NCBI RefSeq assembly: GCF_023101765.2
Contig: NC_064237.1
Coordinates: 2,471,501-2,535,500, forward strand
DNA: 64,000 nucleotides
Direction of reading: 5' to 3'
Origin: Spodoptera frugiperda
Taxonomy: Eukaryota; Arthropoda; Insecta; Lepidoptera; Noctuidae
Shown here: positions 29,101 to 40,100 of the stretch, piece after piece
Layout: the number at the start of each line of letters is the position of its first letter
How positions within the stretch are numbered: position 1 is the stretch's first letter
Position numbers and translations under genes: made by a program
Notes under the pieces: model-generated
What the model was told of the DNA's origin: nothing
Database searches by the model: none
What the model saw: only the letters and a program-made list of their open reading frames with translations

Positions 29101-29639
29101 TTTTATAAACAATTATTTGTAAGCAGATACTCAACTCGCATTTAAATCCACCTGAAATGGGTGTACATAGGTAATTGTAGTTTAAAACTTATTTAGCAAG
29201 TCTGTCTACCTGTCTGTAAACGTGTACAAATTACAAAGATCATAAAGGAACTCCAAAATGGTTACGTATTTAAGACTAATTACAGACGGTTCATTGTCCA
29301 GCCGTTGTGACAGGACAGAGTTGCGATAATCTACAGACGCTTACCAGTTGTCATTACATTAGTTTTACCAAATTACAACATAATACCTGTGTTAAAACCT
29401 ACGTAATAGGCATGCACAGGAAAAACCGTAACTGAAACGGACGAGAGGTCAGATTGATATATTTTTTGTGCCCTGAAATGGCATAAAATTAACAAAGGTT
29501 ACGTATTGTTGATTCAACATTTAATTTTATGATGAAGGTTTAAAATTAGAAGAGTCGGTTGTCAACACTCGACACTGGCAGTAGGTACAGTCGACTACAC
29601 CGTTTTAGAGACTGTTACCAAAAAGGATTTTTTATGGTA

Positions 29640-29870
29640 AGTAACTATAAGTCAGTAAATGAACAGGAATTTAAGAGTTGTTGGGAAATCGGGAATGGTG
29701 AAGATTGGGAAAAGCGGGTAAAGGCCTTCGGTAAAACCTTACGCACATAACGAAACAACGCAAGCGTTGTTTCACGTCGGTTATCCGTGAGACCGTGGTA
29801 TTACTCCGGCCGAACCGGCATATTCGGAAGCATGGCTTTTCCACACAATTAGAAGACAACTGAGTAGCTG
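29640..29870 (+). repeat. dispersed moth repeat (ACGCAAGCGTTGTTTCACG family)
   Basis: The block GGAATGGTGAAGATTGGGAA ... CAACGCAAGCGTTGTTTCACGTCGG ... GTGAGACCGTGGTATTACTCCGG has the conserved, non-coding look of a high-copy element. It contains the inverted repeat AACGCAAGCGTT. The short ORFs across it are not genes. Confidence 0.5.
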
Positions 29871-29879
29871 AGTAACTGA

Positions 29880-31420
29880 GTAGGAGTGTCAGTAAGCGTA
29901 TTATTCTCATTGTCGAATTAATTAGGTTTTGTTCAGAAGCAGTAAGTGCCAAATATTTAAACAAAGATTTGAACAAGTTTTAGTAAAATGCGTGGGCAGT
30001 GTCAATGTCTCCCTGTGAAAAATGACTTCATCGAATTTCCCCGCCTTTTTCAGCCAGCCAGCTACCTACCACAGATTATTTATGAGAATTTTTGTGAACA
30101 GCAATAGCAAATACATTGTTAAAAAACTTTGTTTTTGTTTATGTCACTGTTTGTAGTCGAATGATTCACGATACTTAACGATAATAAAATGCAAATTAAA
30201 TATTATTGTAGTTACAATTTATACCGACAATGGTTATTTCTCACGAGCTTGGCCTCGGTACGGGTCGTCAATAAAGTTTATTAAAATTAAATGCTGTGTG
30301 CGCATGGAATATTAAAATTGATGCTAATTATGATTAAGGCGTCAGAACATGGTTTTAGATGAATTTAATAACAGTATCAGCTTTGAATCATCTTTTTGTG
30401 GATTTTATGAGTTTTACTGAAATATTGTCTTAATCCTAAGCGAGGAAAGTGTCAGGTTGCAGTCTCGCGCTTGTGTCACAAATAACGCATATGTTCACGC
30501 TATAATATCAGTAACACACGTACGGCGTGCCTTTAGAACTTTCACAGCAAGATCATATTACACATGAAATCACATAGGTACACATCAAATGACTTGGATA
30601 TAACGATTTTGTATATAATGCTCAAAGATTTTTATTTTGATTTTCCCTTGGGTTTGTTTAGTAGCAAACAAGCATTTGGCTATTTAATTAAACAATGATT
30701 TAGTAACTATTAGGTGTTTGTTTTACTGGTTTAGTAAACGCACCCACGGCACAGGGAAAAATCGTAGTGTGGGGCAACGATACAAAAATAACTTCATAAC
30801 ATTAAGCATATGCCAATTCCATACACACCAAGTCGAGTTACTCTGTGATATACCTATACTTAGGTACCAAAGCTTTCTTTACCACCAGCCAGTAGCATCG
30901 TTGACGACAATAGACGAAGGTTGCGCCGGCGCAGGTTCCCACGCGTTCCGTCGTCGGTAAAAAGTGTCCTTTGTATGCGTCTCGGACGTCAAGGCTGGTG
31001 CCTGCTGATTACCATGCGACCCCGAATGATGACCATAAATCTCCGAACTATGCCTGAATGTACTTACTGGTTACTTATGTGATATTACCTATGTATAGAG
31101 GTATGTATGTACTATGTACTGTTTCAGTACAAACTGCTGTGAATTAGGAAGTTCATTGTATCGCGTTGTCGACCTAGAGCTGTTAATTTGTTTGTTACTG
31201 TTTGCGTCAACGTAATTTTAGTCTGTGAAAAATTGTTCGGGTTATTTACTGACAAAATGATGGCATTTTTTTTATTTACGTAGCGTACCTAATTTAATTT
31301 GGTATCAGTAGAAACTTTGAAGTACCAGCAGCCAGTATTTAGCAGTCAGCTTTCTTAATTTTCCAATCGTATTTTCTTCATATTCTCTTGACGTGTCATT
31401 GCATCCGTGCTACTACTGAG
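29880..31420. other. intergenic DNA, no gene recognised
   Basis: AT-rich, with short ORFs only (the longest has about 80 codons and no recognisable composition or motif). Confidence 0.35.
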
Positions 31421-31429
31421 AAATTTTCG

Positions 31430-31545
31430 AAAAACCGAAAAAAGCCCAGCAATACTTTGTCCGACCCGAGAATCGAACCCAAGACCCCTTGTCCGGCAGA
31501 CGCATTAGCGATCACTCGACCAACGACTAGGCTTGAGAAAGAAAG
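31430..31545 (-). mobile_element. tRNA-derived SINE, minus strand
   Basis: The minus strand has B box GGGTTCGATTCTC at 31468-31480. Its A-box half is TGGTCGAGTGATCGCTAATG and the following phrase is GGACAAAGTATTGCTGGG. It is closely related to the copies at 42001-42211 and 57900-58010. Confidence 0.75.
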
Positions 31546-31727
31546 GGAATCAAACAGTTTACGAATTTCATTCAGTTTTTATAAGTATGTCGGAGGAAGG
31601 TGTGGGCGATACATTGGGCGAGAGCCCTCTTCGTAACACATAGGTAGAGCTTTGTGTTGGCAGCAATATAACAATAAAATCTTCGTTAAGAAATGATTGT
31701 TTATTTTCGTAGATTGCACTGGTATAC

Positions 31728-31960
31728 TTTAATTTCTTCTCCATAAGAATCTACAATTTGGAACGAGCTGTGCGAGTGGATACCATAACTTTCTCATTTT
31801 AGAGACTGAATTAAACAGAGTTTTTTTAAGTCTTTCATATAACATTAACCCTATAGCCAACTGTGTCACTAATATGCGACAGATATTTCCATATCCCTGC
31901 CACTCATACCGTATTACTGCGACAGAGAAAATGCTCACTCTTACACGATCGCTCTTCCTT
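31728..31960 (+). repeat. fragment related to the LINE-tail repeat at 56570
   Basis: TTCTTCTCCATAAGAATCTACAATTTGGAACGAGC closely matches TTCTTCTCCATAGGAATCTACACTTTGGAACGAGC at 56577-56612. The downstream sequence diverges. Confidence 0.5.
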
Positions 31961-32032
31961 ATTTAGTGTAGATATAATTATTTCGATTAGTAGCCCCGCG
32001 CTTGGTGCATGATAATTGATATTTAACTGAGC

Positions 32033-32346
32033 GGTTAAAGGGTTAGGTTTGGGTTAGGTTAGGTTTGGGTTAGGTTAGGTTAGGTTTGGGTTAGGTTAGG
32101 TTTGGGTTAGGTTAGGTTTGGGTTAGGTTTGGGTTAGGTTTGGGTTAGGTTTGGGTTAGGTTTGGGTTAGGTTTGGGTTAGGTTTGGGTTAGGTTTGGGT
32201 TAGGTTTGGGTTAGGTTTGGGTTAGGTTTGGGTTAGGTTTGGGTTAGGTTTGGGTTAGGTTTGGGTTAGGTTTGGCTTAGGTTTGGCTTAGGTTTGGGTT
32301 AGGTTTGGGTTAGGTTTGGCTTAGGTTAGGTTAAATTTAGGTTTGG
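32033..32346 (+). repeat. telomere-like (TTAGGTTTGGG)n array, G-strand rightward
   Basis: About 25 units of TTAGGTTTGGG, mixed at both edges with canonical insect telomere units TTAGG (for example GGTTAGGTTAGGTTAGG near 32080). Variants such as TTTGGC occur near 32270-32330. Confidence 0.95.
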
Positions 32347-32353
32347 GTTCGGA

Positions 32354-33652
32354 CCAAACCTAACCTAACACAAACCTAACCTAACCTAACCTAACACAAA
32401 CCTAACCTAACCCAAACCCAACCCAAACTTAAACCAAACCTGACCCAAACCTAACCCAAACATAACCCAAACCTAACCCAAACCTAGGTTAACCTAACCT
32501 AACCTAACCTAACCCAAACCTAACCCAAACCTAACCCAAACCTAACCCAAACCTAACCCAAACCTAACCCAAACCTAACCCAAACCTAACCCAAACCTAA
32601 CCCAAACCTAACCCAAACCTAACCCAAACCTAACCCAAACCTAACCCAAACCTAACCCAAACCTAACCCAAACCTAACCCAAACCTAACCCAAACCTAAC
32701 CCAAACCTAACCCAAACCTAACCCAAACCTAACCCAAACCTAACCCAAACCTAACCCAAACCTAACCCAAACCTAACCCAAACCTAACCCAAACCTAACC
32801 CAAACCTAACCCAAACCTAACCCAAACCTAACCCAAACCTAACCCAAACCTAACCCAAACCTAACCCAAACCTAACCCAAACCTAACCCAAACCTAACCC
32901 AAACCTAACCCAAACCTAAAACCTAACCCAAACCTAACCCAAACCTAACCCAAACCTAACCCAAACCTAACCCAAACCTAACCCAAACCTAACCCAAACC
33001 TAACCCAAACCTAACCCAAACCTAACCCAAACCTAACCCAAACCTAACCCAAACCTAACCCAAACCTAACCCAAACCTAACCCAAACCTAACCCAAACCT
33101 AACCCAAACCTAACCCAAACCTAACCCAAACCTAACCCAAACCTAACCCAAACCTAACCCAAACCTAACCCAAACCTAACCCAAACCTAACCCAAACCTA
33201 ACCCAAACCTAACCCAAACCTAACCCAAACCTAACCCAAACCTAACCCAAACCTAACCCAAACCTAACCCAAACCTAACCCAAACCTAACCCAAACCTAA
33301 CCCAAACCTAACCCAAACCTAACCCAAACCTAACCCAAACCTAACCCAAACCTAACCCAAACCTAACCCAAACCTAACCCAAACCTAACCCAAACCTAAC
33401 CCAAACCTAACCCAAACCTAACCCAAACCTAACCCAAACCTAACCCAAACCTAACCCAAACCTAACCCAAACCTAACCCAAACCTAACCCAAACCTAACC
33501 CAAACCTAACCCAAACCTAACCCAAACCTAACCCAAACCTAACCCAAACCTAACCCAAACCTAACCCAAACCTAACCCAAACCTAACCCAAACCTAACCC
33601 AAACCTAACCCAAACCTAAGCTAACCCAACCTAACCTAACCCAAACCTAAGA
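32354..33652 (-). repeat. telomere-like (TTAGGTTTGGG)n array, inverted and longer
   Basis: On the plus strand it reads CCTAACCCAAA. The first ~150 bases are heterogeneous and contain runs of canonical CCTAA. From ~32505 to 33620 about 100 units are almost identical, with one visible slip near 32918. It is in opposite orientation to the block at 32033-32346. The two meet at a palindromic centre (arms 32338-32346 and 32354-32362, loop GTTCGGA). Confidence 0.95.
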
Positions 33653-34525
33653 TTTTTTTTGTCGGGGGTAAATCCTCATTGACTTCCTCCGCCCGGGGAA
33701 AGGCGGAGGGGTATGGACTCTTACCGGCTAAAACCCCCGGTGTCTACTCAGCACGTGATCCAGCTCCGCAGCCCCACATCACATGCCGGCCAGGTCCGTC
33801 CTGACCTCATCTCTTGCACGGGGTAGGTAAGTTTAGGCTGCCCCGTGCATCGTCTCGGAGGCGCGCGCCGACACCCGCGCACGCCATCACCTCGGGTCTA
33901 TGGAATAGGGGGCGGGGACTTCCCCAAGTCCCGCGCCCCTGGACCCATTCATGGGGGCTGGAAGAGGGCGTTGTCCGCCCTTCTCCTGCGCCTACTGCGG
34001 GCGGGGAAGGGAGTCGAGGTCTCCCTCTCCCGTTCCGCAGTTTCCTTCTGCGACATCACGTCCTCGCAGAAGGACACCACCGCATCTCACGACTCCGCGC
34101 TGTCGACCATCTTGCGTACAACGGCCGGCAGCGACAGATCGCCTCCTATTTCGTTTGTCGGCAACAGCCGATCCCTTCAGGTTGGAGGACTTGGAGGCCA
34201 CCTCCAAAATTTGCGCTAGCTCAGCCACTGAGTGGTCTGCGTAAAGGACGTTGGAAGCCCCGTAGCCGGCCCTGGACCTTGCGGCACCGGTTGCGCGTTC
34301 CTTGGCGGCGACCTTCTCCTCCAGGTCCTTTTGCGCCTCCACCCGCAAGTTGGCGTTGAGCTTCATCAAGTCCCACATCGTGGGAACTTGATTTCGCCTT
34401 CACCTTTTTTACCCTACCAATTACTGGTTCCGACGAATCGTCGGATTCTTGCCTCAGGTGCCCCTCTCGGGGCAGGACCACTCGTTAAAGGTTCCATCCC
34501 CACTATCACTACTTTCTCCGATCTC
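33653..34525 (-). pseudogene. decayed, internally deleted non-LTR retrotransposon with R1/TRAS-like gag remnant
   Basis: Read on the minus strand, a gag-like ORF starts near 34481 (SEPVIGR, then a basic stretch). It shifts frame near 34380-34340 and continues as LNANLRVEAQKDLEEKVAAK ... VAELAQILEVASKSSNLKG to about 34150. After that it breaks down. The phrase ending KSSNLKG matches what I recall of ORF1 proteins of R1/TRAS-like elements in moths. No RT or endonuclease is present. The sequence runs straight into a GC-rich 3' untranslated region (GGCGGAGGAAGTCAATGAGG near 33680) and an A8 tail at 33653-33660. This tail touches the telomere-like array. The gag remnant plus tail without RT indicates a large internal deletion. 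ORFs on the opposite strand are shadows of this GC-rich region. Confidence 0.65.
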
Positions 34526-34594
34526 TAGTTGCGAAAAAATATAAAATGGTTGAAATATTTACAAAATATTTTTATTATTTATTGTTTAAAATTT

Positions 34595-34661
34595 GCCGCC
34601 CCCTAAAAAGTTCTGCCCGGGGCGGGCCGCCCCTGCCGCCCCCACTACGCTACGCCACTGT
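34595..34661 (-). mobile_element. terminus of a hAT-like element
   Basis: The minus strand begins CAGTGGCGTAGCGTAGTGGGG at 34661 and runs into GGGCGGCAGGGGCGGC. CAGTGGCGTAGC is a common hAT terminal repeat. The other end and a target duplication (TGCATAGG expected) were not found nearby, so this is a solo or broken end. Confidence 0.5.
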
Positions 34662-34669
34662 GCATAGGT

Positions 34670-35800
34670 AACACTGCCTATTGTAGGTGTAGCCTATGCA
34701 CGCTACATAAGTGAGTAGTTTAGGCTACCTAGTTGTAGATACATAGACTGTAGATACAAATGTAAGGTGTAACTGCCTACAATAGATTATGTCATCGACT
34801 TTCTACAGACAAACAGGCCCATAAATTGCCTCTTCAAACATAAGTACCTATAATAAGGTATCTATAAATTGATATTGCGATTGCAGCGAGCGATAGGTTG
34901 GCGACCTACACGCGCCATTAGTTAACCTTTCCCCTCAATTGACTCTCACATTCAGCGCCGCCATATTTAGGTTAAATGTTTTAATTTGTGAATATAGTTC
35001 ACTCAACGTTGCATATTATTTGTACATAATATGTACTTTCATCTCTATATGTGTCTATATAAAAATCAATTACTGGTCGTTAGTCTGGAGAACAGCTGGC
35101 CCGTTTTGGCTATTGAATTCGTCCACCGCAGGTTTAAAAGGCGAGAAAAAAAAGTTTGAGTAAGTATTTGAATTGATAATAATTTTGGTATAAGCCTGTA
35201 ATAGGTACTTAGAGAGGTGCTTCTAGTGAAGTTAAGATCTTCTGCTCGGCATTTACTCTTGCAACCACTTGATCACCGAGGCCGTCAAGTAAAATATAGC
35301 TGCTGTTAACTAACAAGTGTTCCGGGAGGACATTAAAATTTTAGGTAGTAGCAACACTAGGTACAGTCATAGATACAAGACTCTTTGCTGTAATAAAATG
35401 ATGTGAGCGAAGTGTTGATACGATCTCCGTCTACAATAATTACTGAATCCGGATTCAGTTGGGACCTGCAATTAATTTTCGCAGGTTTTTTTGAAGCCAT
35501 TACTTGTAAAACATACAAAAAACAAGAAACTGAGCTTACTTGTTCCTTGTATTATTGCTGGTCATTAGAGTCATTACTTTTGATGACTTTTTGTAACATT
35601 ATTGAATAAAGAGCGTAGGTAGTAATGTGGCAGGCTTTGTAAACTCTGCAGATATTTTTCTTCGTAGATATCAAATAATTTTAGGACCCCAAGGCCCAAG
35701 GTCATATACGCACTTGTGGTATGTCGTAGTACTCGGTACTATACACGGGTCGTGCACTTTTCGTGTGGATGAGTAGTAATGAAACAAGGTAAATGAAAAT
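34670..35800. other. intergenic DNA, nothing recognised
   Basis: AT-rich with short frames only. It lies downstream of the presumed 3' end of the minus-strand myosin-like gene. Confidence 0.35.
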
Positions 35801-35806
35801 ATAACT

Positions 35807-35812
35807 TTTATT
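35807..35812 (-). terminator. candidate poly(A) signal of the myosin XV-like gene
   Basis: AATAAA on the minus strand, in a long AT-rich stretch 1.3 kb past the presumed last exon. Other A/T-rich hexamers exist nearer, so the choice is tentative. Confidence 0.3.
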
Positions 35813-37143
35813 ATCTACAATATATTCTCGTACATCAGATTCATTAAATATTTTATATTACAACGAAATATATAAGTAAATACATTAAACATGACTCCGA
35901 CCTCTCGGTCTTTGGATAATTTCATATTAGACATTACAAAATAATTAAATTTTATATTAGTACATTATATTTAAGGTAAAATAGCACCTTCTGTTAGAAT
36001 TTGAGAAACGTTTATGTAAGGCACGTAGGAATGATTACAGATTATAAATTGGAGTAGGTACCTCGATTTTTTTAAATAATATATTTATGGAAATACCGAT
36101 ACTATAAATATCATAATACGAATTCCATGAATAACAAAAATTAGGGATTATCTACATACTATTCTAATTACATAATTAAAATATGTACTACAATGATATC
36201 TTGACAACTGGGTCAAATAGTTCGTGAGATATGTTGATGTGTTTGGCATTGACCGGCGTGTCAACCCTCGCCGGTCGCTAGGTGCGGTGATATATTTCCG
36301 TGCCGCCCCTAATATACTGCCACCCTATCAAAATAACCAAGCTTCTAAAGTTGTCAAGTTTGAGCAATGTTCTACAATGTTGACTGTAGAACTTCACAGG
36401 CTTTTCGAATATTTTTTATTTTATCTGTCTTATAAAAAGATATTAAAGAATAATTTTATTTATTTCTTTTTATAGACACCTGTAAAGTTCTACATACATT
36501 ACATTATTATTTTTATGATAATATTTGGGATATAAGTATCTACCTAATTCATATTATATTTTGAGCATAATTATGTGAATTTAGTCTCTGGAATTATGGG
36601 TTTAAAAATATGTTATCTGTTTTTATTTTGGTGGGAAATACAAATACACAAATACATAAAGCCCACACTACAGAGTTTTTGGGCAATAACAATTTATTCA
36701 TATAATATTGTGAGTGTCGAGTGTACTTGACATAATTGCATTGTGGTATTTATTGTATTAGAATATATATATAAGTATCTAACTATGTTCATACAATATA
36801 AATTTCATACTTTTTGGTTCTTAAAAGTATTGGAATGTAGATAATTGGTTTGCTTAATATAATTGCCCTTACATAAATACTTATTGGACGAGAAATGACT
36901 AAAATGAAAATAGAAGTATAATAACGACTACGTTGCGCGCTGGCGCTGTATAATTTGTGCCCTAGAATCCTATTATCATTTCAATCGGAGTGTGCTTAAC
37001 TATGTGAGCTAGTGTGGACGGATACGATAGCGTTGAGGTAAGTACGTGAACTATGACGTATACAGATGGTTATATTACACAGAACACACTGAATACACTG
37101 CACTCATTCCAGTCTCTGTAACCGACTCGTTTGGATTCGCTTT

Positions 37144-40100
37144 TCAATTGTTGAAAGCTGAAACAAGAGAAAATGTATTGTTAGATAATAATAAATGTAA
37201 TTGATTGGCTAAATAGCTTATTGGGGTGTGTGTCTGGCGTACAGGTAATTAATATAAGTAGGTTTAGTAATCTTTTATGTACGTTTTAGTAAATTTAATA
37301 CGTCTTTCTAGAACAAGAGATTATTAAATTTACTTAAATTTTATTCGTTGATTTTGTCGGTCTGTAATTGAATTGAGGATATGTCCGGATAAATTAAATA
37401 AATGTTAGCAAATGTGTGATGAGTTAGATGAGTAATTACACGGACGTGACATACGCACGCTAGCAGTCTGTTGCTATAGAGGCGCGGTTACACATTAAAC
37501 ATTACATTTTATGTTCAATTTATGTTTAGCACGAAAGGCACGGCCTTGACTGGAGAATCCTAATTAGCTCTGTTACCTTATATTGCAACACTGACCTATT
37601 ACTTATATGTAGGTTTATTGTAAGTGTACAATTAGCCACAGTAACTATATAGTTAAGTAAATAAAGATTAACTCAGTAGAGACAGACAAACTGTTGTTGG
37701 TCGGCTCCTAGTCGACCAAAGGTTTTTGTATTGTTTCTGAACCAATCCTTATTCTCCTACCTAGTAACCAAATAGTTTGATTGACTGTAGGTTCTTAATG
37801 TCTAAAACTAGTTTTGCCCCTATTAATTCTTTATAAAATGACAGAGATAGCACGATATGTGGCAAGTAATAATAAAATTAACTCATACAGCGACAGACAA
37901 ACTGTTGTTGGTCGGCTAAATAGCCGCCCAAAGGTCATTGTATTGTTTCTGAACCAAGCTTATTCTCCTACCAACAAACCAAATAGTTTAATTGACTGTG
38001 AGTCCCTAAGTGAGTTAATTTCATTTCAGACTTTATTTTACAAGCACTAACCGTCACACTCAGAGTAATTTAATGGTTACTTAACCCACTCCTTAGCAAT
38101 TGTTGACGAAGCAACATAGTTACTAAGGAATAGTTTAAGTAATGATTAAACGTTTTTGAGTGTGGCACTAAGGTTCATATTCTACTGCTAGAGTATGCTG
38201 TGTACTTATTATACCTGGAGAGTGCCTCTGGTCCCGTTGCAGCGCGATGTACTGGCGCACCAGACGCGCCACCTCGTGCGCCTGCTCGGCCTGCAGCCGC
38301 GTCACTCGCTGCTGCAGCAGGGAGCCGCACTTCACGTCCAGGAACAGGGTGCCGTCCTCTGATCGGACCTGGGGAAATAAGGTTAGTTAATAATTGTAGT
38401 TGGTATTAAAGGTACGCCTTAAGACAACAATGATCGGGACAGTTCACTGTTCGACTTAGGAGTGCTCCTATACAGTTACAAAATGCGATTTACACGATGG
38501 CCGGAGATCATCATGCGATCCCCGACGCCTGGAGTGTTTCCTGCGGCTTCGCTTACGTACCCCACCTGTTCTTTAGCCAACATGACTGTTTTATAGTAGA
38601 AGTAGACAGTTTCCTAGTCCCCTCGCTCCGTATAATGGCCTGAACCAAGGCCACGGTGACACGGCTGTGTTCAGTCCATACAAGGCACACCGCCACCATG
38701 TGCTCTACTGTATCTTCGCGTGGTAAAGTCACACCGGCCTTTTCATACGAGTAGACTTGTAGACAATATAGTTGGTGCACGTACCTTCCTGGTGCTGATG
38801 AGTTCAGCGTAGGGCCAGTGCGTGTCGGTCTCGTGCGTGTGCGTGTGCAGCAGATGCACGCCGCGCCGGTTCAGCGCCAGCACGTGCTCGCGCCACTCCG
38901 CGCCGCCGCCGCCCGACACGCGACGGACCGCGAAGAACGACGACCCGAACAACGGCCAGCGGGACAATACCTGCAACATATTCAGATTAGTAATACGCCG
39001 AAATATTGTAAAAGAGTGTCATAAAAAATAGATTTTTTTAATGGGATAGAGCGGTAAACTCACAGACGTATCACCCTGATGGTAAGCAATCATCAACTGT
39101 TCACCAAAGAGTTACAAGTGCATTGCCGGCTTTTTGGGGATAACACCATGCCTGCGATGCGACGACACAAGCGTTATGTTACATGGTGATTGTGAGGTTG
39201 CCGGAGGCCACATCCTCACCTCGCTCACAATTCTCTAACCCAAATCCCTCGCTGGAAATGCACTTGTAACTCATCTGGTGTGGTGTGTATCAATGGACGG
39301 CGCCAATTGCTTACCATCAGTTGAACCGTCTGCTCGTTTGTCACATTATGCCATAAATAATACAAAAATAGGGACATCAAATGTATTCTGTTAATACATA
39401 AGTTTATATATTCTGAAATAAAAAATTGCTGCATCAACATACCTGTAATACTTTGGCCTTGGCGGCAGCAGGAGACAGTGTCCTCACGTGCTGCCACTCA
39501 GCTCCGAGCCACGAGGCCCATTTATTGGGGCGCGGCTCTCGGAGCGCTAGCAGGGGCTTTGGTAGCAAGAACTTGAGGTCCCGGGCCTGCGCCCCCTCAG
39601 CCAGGCCGGCCGCGCGGTGTAGCAGTGCAGCCACTAGAGCCACGTCGCGCAACACTGGCGCGGGCGGGACTCCGCCACCCGGTAACACCAGGAGCAGACC
39701 TTCTAGGTAGTCTGGAGCCACCTAAAATAGGAAACAATATTTTAGTAACGTGTGTGTAAATAATTGAGCATTTTTTCTACTATTCAAAACTGACACGTCA
39801 CTCTCACAGGCGTCAGGATTGCGTGGTAGAGTTGGCCGAAATTAATAGCTGACCGAAATTCATTAATACAAACATCAAATGGATAAATATTATTCAATGA
39901 TTACGCCCGTATATCCATAGTAGGTAAAATATAAGTAGGTGTCTAGTGTCCAACTACATATTCCTGTAAGATTTTTTAATCACACGCCGTTGACAGATTA
40001 ATAAAATGTAAAAATGAAAGGCGGTTCGTACCTGATTGAAGAGTACTTCAGTGTAGAGCGGTGGCGCATCGTTCCTGAGCGGATGGTGCCAGACGGAGCG

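Noticed and set aside
29559..29750. 63-codon ORF
   Set aside because: It lies across a dispersed repeat block; the frame is incidental.
32033..33652. Reading the array as a CRISPR-like or regulatory direct repeat
   Set aside because: The units are contiguous 11-mers without spacers and are clearly related to TTAGG telomere sequence in an animal genome.
33814..34528. Plus-strand GC-rich ORFs, the longest 181 codons
   Set aside because: Three overlapping frames are open at once over the antisense of a gag remnant; composition is Pro/Arg/Ser-rich shadow with no domain.
36224..36475. 83-codon ORF in the presumed 3' UTR of the myosin-like gene
   Set aside because: Hydrophobic, AT-driven tail and no initiation or splice context.
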